A DNA stretch of 11,444 nucleotides. Origin: an uncultured Bacillota bacterium. GTDB taxonomy: Bacteria; Bacillota; Limnochordia; Limnochordales; ZCTH02-B6. Below are positions 5,650 through 11,444 of the stretch, piece after piece. The DNA is taken from assembly GCA_937916565.1 (NCBI GenBank), contig CALFSR010000213.1:1-11444 (forward strand), written 5' to 3'. A model generated the notes under the pieces. The model made no database searches. It saw only the letters and a program-made list of their open reading frames with translations, and had not been told where the DNA came from. The translations under genes were made by a program, and so were the position numbers. How positions within the stretch are numbered: position 1 is the first letter of the stretch; each line of letters opens with the position of its first letter.

Positions 5650-6480
5650 CTAGTCGACGACGGCCTCTTCGATGGGCATGGCCGGACCTTGGACGCACGC
5701 CAGCGCATAGACCGGTTTCCCGGCCTCGGGCGCGTCCTGCGCCGGCCGCACCGGCACCGCGCAGCCGTGGCATATGCCAAAGCCACAGGCCATGTGAGAT
5801 TCGACGAATACGTACCCGCTCAAGCCGTGCGCCTGGCAGGCGCGCTTAGCAGCCCGGGCCAGCCGCCGCGACCCGCACACGTACACGGCCCCATAGCCGC
5901 CGCCCGCCGCCCAATCGTCCAGGATCCGGTCGGGCGAGGGTGCATCCGGGTCGTCGTCGGTGACGGGCTGCACGCTCGCGCCAAGGGCAGTCAAGTCGTC
6001 CACGCCCACAAGCCGCTCCCGGCTGGCCGCGGACACGATGGCCCGCACCGGGACGCCCTGCGCGGCGCACTCCTGGGCGATACGGACCATGGGCGATACG
6101 CCAGCGCCGCGGGAGACGAGGATGACGCCCCGCCCGTCCACGGGCAGCTGCAGCGGTTTCCCTAAAGGCCCCAAGACATGGATGTCGTCACCGGCCCTAA
6201 GCGACGCCAGCCGCTGGGTGCCTTCACCCTTTACCTTAAATAGGATCTCGAATGTCCCCGCCTGCGGGTCGGTCCGGTAAACGTCAAAGGGGCGGCTCAG
6301 CAGCAGCATGCCCCACTCGGGCGAGCGCAGCATGACAAACTGCCCCGGCCCGCACGCTTGGGCGACGGCCGGCGCATAGACGACGAGCCGGCGGTAACCG
6401 GCCGCATCGACGCGGCTCTCGGCGACGGCGGCCGTGAGCATGTGCCACGGCGCCGGGGCCGCTGTGGGCGCGCCGCTCAC
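5650..6480 (-). CDS. pyrK: PyrK-like electron-transfer subunit (FAD, [2Fe-2S], NAD-binding)
   Basis: This is a 276-residue ferredoxin-reductase-type protein that passes electrons between NAD(H) and the FMN of a class 1B dihydroorotate dehydrogenase. After a 13-residue Pro/Ala start, the FAD barrel shows GPGQFVMLR, LLSRPFDVY and GEGTQRLASLRAGD-HVLGPLG. The nucleotide domain begins at VILVSRGAGVSPMVRIA, where the common PyrK GGGIG is SRGAG. It continues to YVCGSRRLARA. The C-terminus holds the [2Fe-2S] cysteines 232, 237, 240 and 262 (CGFGICHGC, then LACVQGP), in C-x4-C-x2-C-x21-C spacing. The GTG at 6480 overlaps the stop of the cyclic amidohydrolase by four bases (GTGA), with GGAGGGAG 6 bases before, so translation is coupled. 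It is followed by the PyrD-like gene. A PyrK role is well supported; another dehydrogenase partner is possible. Confidence 0.87.
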   Translation of the reverse strand: MSGAPTAAPAPWHMLTAAVAESRVDAAGYRRLVVYAPAVAQACGPGQFVMLRSPEWGMLLLSRPFDVYRTDPQAGTFEILFKVKGEGTQRLASLRAGDDIHVLGPLGKPLQLPVDGRGVILVSRGAGVSPMVRIAQECAAQGVPVRAIVSAASRERLVGVDDLTALGASVQPVTDDDPDAPSPDRILDDWAAGGGYGAVYVCGSRRLARAAKRACQAHGLSGYVFVESHMACGFGICHGCAVPVRPAQDAPEAGKPVYALACVQGPAMPIEEAVVD

Positions 6481-7931
6481 GCCTGGCTCCCTCCAGCGGT
6501 ATCCATGGCCGGTCCCGGCAGCCACCGGCCGCCGGGAGCGCCCACGAGCCGCCCGGACTCCACCACGAGCCGGCCGCCCACCACGGTGTGTACGACTTTC
6601 CCCCGCAGGCGGGCGCCCAGAAGCGGGCTGTTGGTGCTCTTGCTGTGCAAGTCCTCGGGGCGCAGCGTCCACTCGGCGCCGAGGTCCACCAGCACGAGGT
6701 CGCCGTCCAAGCCGGGACGGATGTCGCCCTTGCGCTCGCCGAGGCCAAAGATCTGCGCCGGCCGGGTGCTGGTCCATTCGACCAGCTGGGGCAAAGTAAG
6801 CCGCCCTTCGCTGGAGGCGGTCAGGAGGGAGGGCAAAATGGTCTCGACGCCGATCATGCCGCCGGGCGCGGCCGCCCACGACTTCGTCGCCTTTTCCTCG
6901 GTCAGGTGCGGCGCGTGGTCGGTCGAGATGACCTCCAGCGTCCCATCGTGCAGCCCTTCCCACAGGCGCTCCTGATCGGCCTTGTCGCGGATGGGCGGCA
7001 AAATCTTGGTAGCGGGCCCGAGGCGCACGCAGTCTTCCGCGGTCATGAGCAGGTACGGCGGACAAGTCTCGGCGGTGACGGGCGCGCCCTGCTCCCGGGC
7101 GACGCGGATGAGATCGACGGCTGCCCCGAGGGTTACGTGGGCGATGTGCACCCGGGCGCCGGTCATGAGCGCGAGCAGGAACGTCGTCTGGGTGGCGGCA
7201 AGCTCCCCAAAGGGCGGCCGCGTCGCAAGAAACCCGCGATAGTCGAGCGCGTCCAGGTCGGGGCCGGCCTTTTGCACGTGGTAATCGATGACGTCCCGGT
7301 CCTCGGCGTGGACGACGAGGGGCAGGCCGAGCTCGGCTACGGTGGAGAAAACGTCCATGAGCCGGCCCCAGCCCGGCGCCCGGATGTCGCCGGTGGTGGG
7401 CCCCAGGAAGAGCTTAAAGGCGATGGCCCCCGCTTTGGCCAGCGCGGGCAAGTGCTCGAAGTTGGCCTCGTCGATGACGCCGTACAGCCCGTAGTCCACG
7501 TAGGACCGCCCGGCCAGGTGACGGCGCTTCTCTTCAAAGAGCGCCGCCGTCGCCACAGGCGGCATGGTGTTGGGCATCTCGAGCACCGTGGTCACGCCGC
7601 CGCAGGCCGCGGCCGCCGTGCCGCTCGTGAAGTCTTCCTTGTGGGTCAGGCCGGGGTCGCGGAAATGGACGTGCACGTCCACAAGGCCCGGCAAGATGTA
7701 AAGTCCCGTCGCGTCGAGCACCGGCACCGGGCCGCCCGCGATCTCCTGCGCACCGCTGGCCCCGGCCGCGCTTTCCTGCCCGCTGCCCGAGCCGGCCGGG
7801 GGCTCGAGCAACGCTAGCGGCCCATCGCGGTGGACGACGGCGGCGATGCGGCCGTTCCGGATCAAAATGTCCCCGGGAAACGCTCCCCTCGCTGTGACGA
7901 CGGTGCCGCCCCGAATCCAAAGATCGCTCAT
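6477..7931 (-). CDS. Cyclic amidohydrolase, dihydroorotase/allantoinase family
   Basis: This is a 484-residue binuclear metal hydrolase of the urease-related amidohydrolase superfamily that opens or closes a cyclic ureide ring. Metal ligands can be read: His87 and His89 (VDVHVHFRDPG), the Lys173 that is carboxylated in the family (AIAFKLFLGPTTGD), His208 (LVVHAED), His265 (HIAHV) and Asp338 (STDHAPH). MPNTMPPV and TDHAPH look like dihydroorotase, while KILPPIRD followed by LWEGLHDG looks like allantoinase, so the sequence alone does not settle the substrate. Residues about 43-70 form a Gly/Ser/Ala-rich insertion. The ATG at 7931 is set by AAGGAGG 8 bases upstream; the frame is open to 8300, but that part is arginine-rich shadow. 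It lies between the carbamoyl hydrolase and the PyrK-like gene and overlaps the latter by four bases. Confidence 0.92.
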   Translation of the reverse strand: MSDLWIRGGTVVTARGAFPGDILIRNGRIAAVVHRDGPLALLEPPAGSGSGQESAAGASGAQEIAGGPVPVLDATGLYILPGLVDVHVHFRDPGLTHKEDFTSGTAAAACGGVTTVLEMPNTMPPVATAALFEEKRRHLAGRSYVDYGLYGVIDEANFEHLPALAKAGAIAFKLFLGPTTGDIRAPGWGRLMDVFSTVAELGLPLVVHAEDRDVIDYHVQKAGPDLDALDYRGFLATRPPFGELAATQTTFLLALMTGARVHIAHVTLGAAVDLIRVAREQGAPVTAETCPPYLLMTAEDCVRLGPATKILPPIRDKADQERLWEGLHDGTLEVISTDHAPHLTEEKATKSWAAAPGGMIGVETILPSLLTASSEGRLTLPQLVEWTSTRPAQIFGLGERKGDIRPGLDGDLVLVDLGAEWTLRPEDLHSKSTNSPLLGARLRGKVVHTVVGGRLVVESGRLVGAPGGRWLPGPAMDTAGGSQA

Positions 7932-7939
7932 TCCCGCTT

Positions 7940-7946
7940 CCTCCTT
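7940..7946 (-). promoter_or_regulatory. Ribosome binding site fixing the amidohydrolase start
   Basis: AAGGAGG on the minus strand lies 8 bases before the ATG at 7931. It places the start there although the same frame stays open for another 123 codons upstream, overlapping the preceding gene. Confidence 0.88.
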
Positions 7947-8044
7947 CTGCGGCCGCTCCCCGTCGCGCCGCCCGCTGCCCTGCCGGCGCCGCCTGCGGCG
8001 GTGTCGTCGCCGGGGCCGGGCGGCCGGCCTTGCGCGAAGCCGGA

Positions 8045-9301
8045 TCACGCCACGGCCGCCTGCTGCGCCTCGGCCAGCTGGCAAAGGGTCCAAAACAGCA
8101 CTTCCGCACCCGCGGCGACGTCTTCGATGTCGGTGTATTCCAGCGGGTTGTGGCTCACGCCGTCCCGGCTCGGCAAAAACACCATGCCCGCCGGCGCGAT
8201 GTGGGCCATGTTCATGGCGTCGTGGCCCGCGGCGCTGACCATGGGCATGTGCGGGAGGCCAACCTTGCCCGCGCCCTGCGAAATCCCCGCTTGCACCCAT
8301 GGGGAAAGGGCCACCGGTTCCTCCTCCACCACAAGGCGCGACGTCACCTTGACCCCCCGGCGCAGCGCGACGTCGTCCATGGCCGCCAGGATACGCTGCA
8401 CGGCCCGCCGCTTGCTCTCACCGTCGATGCTGCGCACGTCGATGCCGAGCTCCACCTCGCCGGGGATGACGTTCATCGCGCCGGGTTTCACCGTGAGGAC
8501 GCCGACGGTGCCCACCGTGCCGTGGGACGCCTCGGCTTTGGCCGCCTGCTCCACCGCGAGGACGATCTCGGCCGCGGCCGCCAGCGCGTCCTTGCGCCGG
8601 TCCATGGGCGTCGCACCCGAGTGGGCCGCCTCGCCGCTCACCCGCACGCGGTAGCGGGTGGGCGCGGCGATGTGCGTTACGACGCCGATGGGACAGCCGG
8701 CGGTTTCCAGGACCGTCCCCTGCTCGACGTGGATCTCCACAAAGGCTCGCACCGAATCGGCCGTCCGGCGCGCCTCGCCGATGCGGCGGGGTTCAAGGCC
8801 AAGGGCCGTCATGGCCTGCGCGACGGAAACGCCGTCGCCATCCCGCAGCCGGTGCAAGTCTTCCTCGCTCAGGCGCCCGGCCACGGCCCGGCTGCCCAAG
8901 GTGGCGGCGCCGAAGCGGCTTGACTCTTCACAGCGGAAGACGACGACCTCCAGGGGATACTCGGTTTCGATGCCGCGGGCGGCAAAGGCCCCGACCGCCT
9001 CCAGGGCGCATATGACGCCGACGACGCCGTCGTACTTGCCCCCGTTGGGCACCGAGTCCACGTGGGACCCCGTCACCACCGCCGGCCCTTCCCGCCGGCC
9101 CGCCCGCCGGCCGTACAGGTTGCCCGCGCTGTCCCGGCGCACGCTGAGGCCCAGCTCCCGCATCCACGCCTGGCACAGGCTGACGGCCGCTTCCTCCTGC
9201 TCCGTGTAGCCAAGGCGGGTCACGCCGCCTTCCACGGTTTCACCGATGCGGCCCAGGGTCAAGAGCCGCTCAAGGAGCGCCGACGCGCCAATGACACCCA
9301 T
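8045..9301 (-). CDS. M20-family N-carbamoyl-L-amino-acid hydrolase / allantoate amidohydrolase
   Basis: This is a 418-residue metal-dependent amidase that removes the carbamoyl group from a ureido acid, releasing CO2 and ammonia. Length and motifs fit the hydantoinase/carbamoylase branch of peptidase family M20. Metal and catalytic residues visible are His80 and Asp82 (GSHVDSVPNGG), Asp91 (KYDG), Glu125-Glu126 (CEESSRFG), His191 (IHVEQG), and His360 and His384 near the C-terminus (AGHDAMNMA, GVSHNPLEYT). The dimerisation lid lies between about 200 and 315 (GEAAHSGATPMDRRKD). The ATG at 9301 has GAGGTG 9 bases upstream; a GTG at 9313 is a possible alternative. It follows the DppC-type permease by 149 bases and precedes the cyclic amidohydrolase, whose product would be its substrate. 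N-carbamoyl-aspartate, allantoate and other carbamoyl amino acids are all possible substrates. Confidence 0.92.
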   Translation of the reverse strand: MGVIGASALLERLLTLGRIGETVEGGVTRLGYTEQEEAAVSLCQAWMRELGLSVRRDSAGNLYGRRAGRREGPAVVTGSHVDSVPNGGKYDGVVGVICALEAVGAFAARGIETEYPLEVVVFRCEESSRFGAATLGSRAVAGRLSEEDLHRLRDGDGVSVAQAMTALGLEPRRIGEARRTADSVRAFVEIHVEQGTVLETAGCPIGVVTHIAAPTRYRVRVSGEAAHSGATPMDRRKDALAAAAEIVLAVEQAAKAEASHGTVGTVGVLTVKPGAMNVIPGEVELGIDVRSIDGESKRRAVQRILAAMDDVALRRGVKVTSRLVVEEEPVALSPWVQAGISQGAGKVGLPHMPMVSAAGHDAMNMAHIAPAGMVFLPSRDGVSHNPLEYTDIEDVAAGAEVLFWTLCQLAEAQQAAVA

Positions 9302-9310
9302 CCGACGATG

Positions 9311-9316
9311 CACCTC
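9311..9316 (-). promoter_or_regulatory. Ribosome binding site for the M20 hydrolase
   Basis: GAGGTG on the minus strand stands 9 bases before the ATG at 9301. The competing in-frame GTG at 9313 overlaps this motif and would have only AGGA 7 bases ahead of it, so the ATG is preferred with moderate confidence. Confidence 0.6.
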
Positions 9317-9366
9317 GTCTTCCTGCTGCCGGGCAAGGAGCCGAGCCTTGCCGGCGGGGGGCCACC

Positions 9367-9392
9367 CGTACCTCGCCCATTGGGAAGGTACG
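9367..9392. repeat. Inverted repeat CGTACC/GGTACG in the permease-hydrolase gap
   Basis: CGTACC at 9367-9372 and GGTACG at 9387-9392 pair perfectly. The 14 bases between them contain a further CCCA-T-TGGG dyad (9376-9384), so the whole element is close to symmetric. It lies 12 bases from the TTATCCC/GGGATAA palindrome. It could be an operator, a transcript hairpin or chance. Confidence 0.5.
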
Positions 9393-9404
9393 CCCCGGTT
9401 TCCT

Positions 9405-9421
9405 TTATCCCTATGGGATAA
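9405..9421. promoter_or_regulatory. Perfect AT-rich palindrome TTATCCC-TAT-GGGATAA (possible operator)
   Basis: Two perfect 7-base arms are separated by three bases in the gap between the DppC-type permease stop (9451) and the M20 hydrolase start (9301). It is an AT-rich island in very GC-rich DNA and has the size and symmetry of a site for a dimeric regulator. No convincing -35/-10 pair accompanies it on the minus strand. A small transcript hairpin is the alternative. I did not find a second copy elsewhere in the window. Confidence 0.55.
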
Positions 9422-9450
9422 CCTCTTGCAGGCAGGCGGCGCTGCCCGGG

Positions 9451-10374
9451 TCAGCCCCGGCTCGGCCGGTCCTTGAGGGTGGGGTCCAGGACGTCCCGCA
9501 CCCAGTCGCCCAGAAGGTTGACGCCGAGTACGGTCACGAAAACTGCCAGCGCCGGGAACGTCGCGATCCACCAGTGGGTGGCGACGAAGCTGCGCCCGTC
9601 GGCCACCATGCCGCCCCAGGACGGGGTCGGCGGCTGCACCCCGAGGCCGAGAAAACTCAAGGCCGCCTCGGAGATGATCATCCGGGCCAGCTGCAGCGAC
9701 GCGATGACGATGACCGACGCCGCGACGTTGGGCAGGATGTGCTTGAACAAGATCCGCCCGGTGCCGCACCCCAAGGCGCGGGCGGCCGCCACGTAGTCCA
9801 TCTGCCGCACGCTGAGCACCTCGGAGCGCACCACCCGCGCAAACGTGACCCATCCCGTCACGCTCAGCACCAGGATTACGTTGGTCAGCGACGGCCCGAG
9901 CACCGCCATAATGGCGATGGCCAGGATCATAAAGGGAATGGCGAGCTGCACGTCCGCGATGCGCATGAGAAACGCGTCCAGCTTGCCGCCGTAGTAGCCG
10001 CTGAGGAGCCCCATGAGCGTGCCGAACCCGCCCTGGATCACGACAACCACAAGGCCGACGATGAGCGAGATGCGGCTCCCGTAGATGATGCGGCTGAGGA
10101 TGTCCCGGCCGAGCGCGTCCGTGCCGAGCAAATAGCCTTCTACGCCTCCGGAAACCCAGGAGGGGGGCCGGAACGCGTAGCGCAAGTTGGATTGCACCGG
10201 GCTGTGGGGAGCCACCTGGGGTGCAAACACCGCCAGGAGCACCACCGTGGTGACGATGGCCAGCCCGAGCAGGGCGGCCGGGTTGCGCAGGAGCGCCTTG
10301 AGCCACCGCCGGCTCGAAGAGCGGGCGGCGGCAGGCGCTGCGCCTGTGGCCTCATCGTGCGTTACGGTCGCCAT
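9451..10374 (-). CDS. DppC-type ABC transporter permease
   Basis: This is a 307-residue inner-membrane permease of the peptide/opine/nickel importer family, partner of the DppB-type protein encoded just upstream. After a 28-residue Ala/Ser/Arg-rich cytoplasmic start comes the OppC N-terminal segment (LKALLRNPAALLGLAIV, first helix). Then come the family motif GTDALGRDILSRIIYGSRIS and the remaining five membrane helices. The EAA loop that docks the ATPase is YVAAARALGCGTGRILFKH, followed by LPN. The C-terminus has ALSFLGLGVQPPTPSWG and LGDWVRDVLDP, both standard for DppC. The ATG at 10374 is chosen for GAGGGG 6 bases ahead. A GTG at 10446 overlaps the previous stop, but no ribosome site precedes it and the added residues look non-native. 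No ATPase or binding-protein gene follows; the M20 hydrolase does. Confidence 0.94.
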   Translation of the reverse strand: MATVTHDEATGAAPAAARSSSRRWLKALLRNPAALLGLAIVTTVVLLAVFAPQVAPHSPVQSNLRYAFRPPSWVSGGVEGYLLGTDALGRDILSRIIYGSRISLIVGLVVVVIQGGFGTLMGLLSGYYGGKLDAFLMRIADVQLAIPFMILAIAIMAVLGPSLTNVILVLSVTGWVTFARVVRSEVLSVRQMDYVAAARALGCGTGRILFKHILPNVAASVIVIASLQLARMIISEAALSFLGLGVQPPTPSWGGMVADGRSFVATHWWIATFPALAVFVTVLGVNLLGDWVRDVLDPTLKDRPSRG

Positions 10375-10442
10375 ATTCAGCCCCTCGCTGCACTTTGCTC
10401 CATGGTGCGCGGCGCTTGCGGTCGTGCTGCCCGGACCGCCGG

Positions 10443-11360
10443 TCACTCATAGCGCACCCGCGGGTCGATCAAGGCGTACAGCAGGTCCACCGCCAAGTTG
10501 ATGAGCAGGATCGTCGTGGCCACCACCGCCACAAACGCCTGCACGACGGCGATGTCCCGGTTGCGAATGGCCTGGACGGCCAGGAGCCCCATCCCCGGGT
10601 AGCTAAAGACGGTTTCCGTGATGACGGATCCGCCGATCAGATCCCCCATCTGCAGGCCGACCAGCGTAATGACGGGCAAGGCGGCGTTCTTGAGGACGTG
10701 CTTGAGGAGGATGATCCGCTCGCCCAGGCCCTTGGCCCGGGCGGTGCGCACGAAGTCTTTGCGCAGCACCTCAAGCAGCGTCGACCGGAGCACCCGGGTG
10801 GTGAGCGCAGCGCCAAAGGCGCCCACGGTCAGCGCCGGCAGCACGAGGTGTCGCCACGTGCCGCCCCCCGACGCGGGGAGCCATTTCAGCTGCACCGCGA
10901 AGACGATGATGAGCAGGATGCCCCAGGCAAAGCTCGGCATGGACTGCCCGGCCAGCGCCAGGATCATGCCCGCCCGGTCCCAGACGGTCCCGCGTTTCAC
11001 GGCGCCGACGAAACCGACGGGAAGCGCGATCAGCAGGGAAATGGCCAGACCCGCGAAGGTGAGCCACAGCGTCGCCGGCAATCGCTCCACGACGAGTTCC
11101 ATCGCCGGCAGCTGGTGGCGCAAGGACCGCCCGAAGTCGCCGGTCACCGCTTTTTGCAGGAACGACAAGTACTGGACGGGCAGCGGCCGGTCAAAGCCCA
11201 GCGACTGCCGCAAGAGCGCGATGTCCTCCGCGGTCGCGTCCAGATCGACGAGCAGCGCCACGGGGTCGCCGCTCAAGTGCACGAGCCCAAACACGACCAT
11301 GGAAACCAGGAGGACAACGATGGCCGAATGCAGCAGCCGGCCCAGCAAATAGCGCGCCAT
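10443..11360 (-). CDS. DppB-type ABC transporter permease
   Basis: This is a 305-residue, six-helix permease of a peptide/opine/nickel-type importer. The start MARYLLGRLLHSAIVVLLVS runs into helix 1, followed by HLSGDPVALL and the periplasmic LGFDRPLPVQYLSFL and GDFGRSLRHQLPA. Helices lie around residues 98-120, 135-160, 175-195, 230-255 and 275-297. The EAA loop reads VRTARAKGLGERIILLKHVLKN. The end DLLYALIDPRVRYE is the usual DppB C-terminus. The ATG at 11360 fits family starts; its ribosome site is weak (GAGAGG 12 bases away), and a GTG at 11381 in the same frame is possible. The DppC-type gene starts 68 bases after its stop. The binding protein and ATPases of this importer are not in the window and may lie to the right. 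Confidence 0.93.
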   Translation of the reverse strand: MARYLLGRLLHSAIVVLLVSMVVFGLVHLSGDPVALLVDLDATAEDIALLRQSLGFDRPLPVQYLSFLQKAVTGDFGRSLRHQLPAMELVVERLPATLWLTFAGLAISLLIALPVGFVGAVKRGTVWDRAGMILALAGQSMPSFAWGILLIIVFAVQLKWLPASGGGTWRHLVLPALTVGAFGAALTTRVLRSTLLEVLRKDFVRTARAKGLGERIILLKHVLKNAALPVITLVGLQMGDLIGGSVITETVFSYPGMGLLAVQAIRNRDIAVVQAFVAVVATTILLINLAVDLLYALIDPRVRYE

Positions 11361-11444
11361 GCGGCTTCCATTCCTCTCCACACACCGTGCAAGTCTCGCA
11401 GGACGGTGCGGGCCGCGGCGGGAAGGGCGCCCCGCCCTGGCCGC
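11361..11444. other. Upstream region of the transporter genes, cut by the window edge
   Basis: These 84 bases lie upstream of the DppB-type gene. They include a short inverted repeat, CACCGT (11383-11388) with ACGGTG (11403-11408), and GAGAGG near 11373-11378. No promoter or gene end can be called with so little sequence. Confidence 0.3.

Noticed and set aside
4303..6165. 620-codon open frame on the plus strand
   Set aside because: It lies antisense to the PucR, PyrD-like and PyrK-like genes, is rich in Arg/His/Gly/Ala, shows no domain, and is the expected by-product of very GC-rich codon third positions. The same holds for long plus-strand frames at 528-1355, 2883-4013, 6588-7817 and 8030-8923.
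5787..7065. PyrK-like frame extended upstream to 7065
   Set aside because: The region upstream of 6480 is a shadow of the amidohydrolase gene. The GTG at 6480, overlapping the amidohydrolase stop and with GGAGGGAG ahead, explains the start.
7987..8000. CGCCGC-CT-GCGGCG palindrome in the hydrolase-amidohydrolase gap
   Set aside because: The two-base spacer is too short for a hairpin loop, and such G/C-only palindromes are expected by chance in this base composition.
7932..8300. Upstream extension of the amidohydrolase frame to 8300
   Set aside because: The extra part overlaps the M20 hydrolase C-terminus, is arginine-rich and featureless, and a strong AAGGAGG places the start at 7931.
9302..10306. 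Upstream extension of the M20 hydrolase frame to 10306
   Set aside because: It overlaps most of the DppC-type permease gene in another frame and shows no family similarity; the hydrolase fold is complete from 9301.
1..11444. Mobile elements, CRISPR arrays, tRNA or rRNA genes
   Set aside because: No transposase or integrase motifs, no spaced direct repeats and no tRNA or rRNA signature sequence were seen on either strand.

Overview
All genes that can be supported in this window lie on the minus strand, so transcription runs from high to low coordinates. The DNA is very GC-rich. Start sites carry strong AGGAGG/GGGAGG-type ribosome binding sites and GTG starts are common. Two small CotF-like (spore coat) proteins, a PucR-family regulator and a two-subunit class 1B-type dihydroorotate dehydrogenase together suggest a high-GC, endospore-forming Bacillota (Symbiobacterium/Thermaerobacter/Limnochorda-like). 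That placement is inference; no rRNA or other marker gene is present.

Reading in the direction of transcription: two permease genes of a peptide/opine/nickel-type ABC importer (11360-10443 and 10374-9451) enter the window. They are followed by an M20-family N-carbamoyl-amino-acid/allantoate hydrolase (9301-8045), a dihydroorotase/allantoinase-family cyclic amidohydrolase (7931-6477), a PyrK-like FAD/[2Fe-2S] electron-transfer subunit (6480-5650), a PyrD-like flavin dehydrogenase (5523-4477) and a PucR-family regulator (4463-3198). Two short CotF-like proteins follow (3133-2927 and 2841-2497), then a clear intrinsic terminator (2420-2446). After a 385-base intergenic region with a likely extended -10 promoter and a leader hairpin, a second transport operon begins with a family-5 solute-binding protein (2111-540) and a DppB-type permease that runs off the left edge (418-1).

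The three enzyme steps form a chain: flavin-dependent redox of a dihydropyrimidine ring, hydrolytic opening of a cyclic ureide, and removal of the carbamoyl group. No other pyrimidine-biosynthesis gene (carAB, pyrB, pyrE, pyrF, pyrR) is in the window, and the regulator is of the purine-catabolism family. The most interesting reading is therefore a catabolic, transporter-fed cyclic-ureide operon, for example reductive orotate breakdown (orotate to dihydroorotate to N-carbamoyl-aspartate to aspartate, CO2 and ammonia). Allantoin or hydantoin use is the main alternative. The PyrD-like protein has an Asp where class 1 enzymes have a substrate-binding Asn, which fits either drift or a changed substrate.

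No tRNA, rRNA, CRISPR array, insertion sequence or prophage gene was seen.
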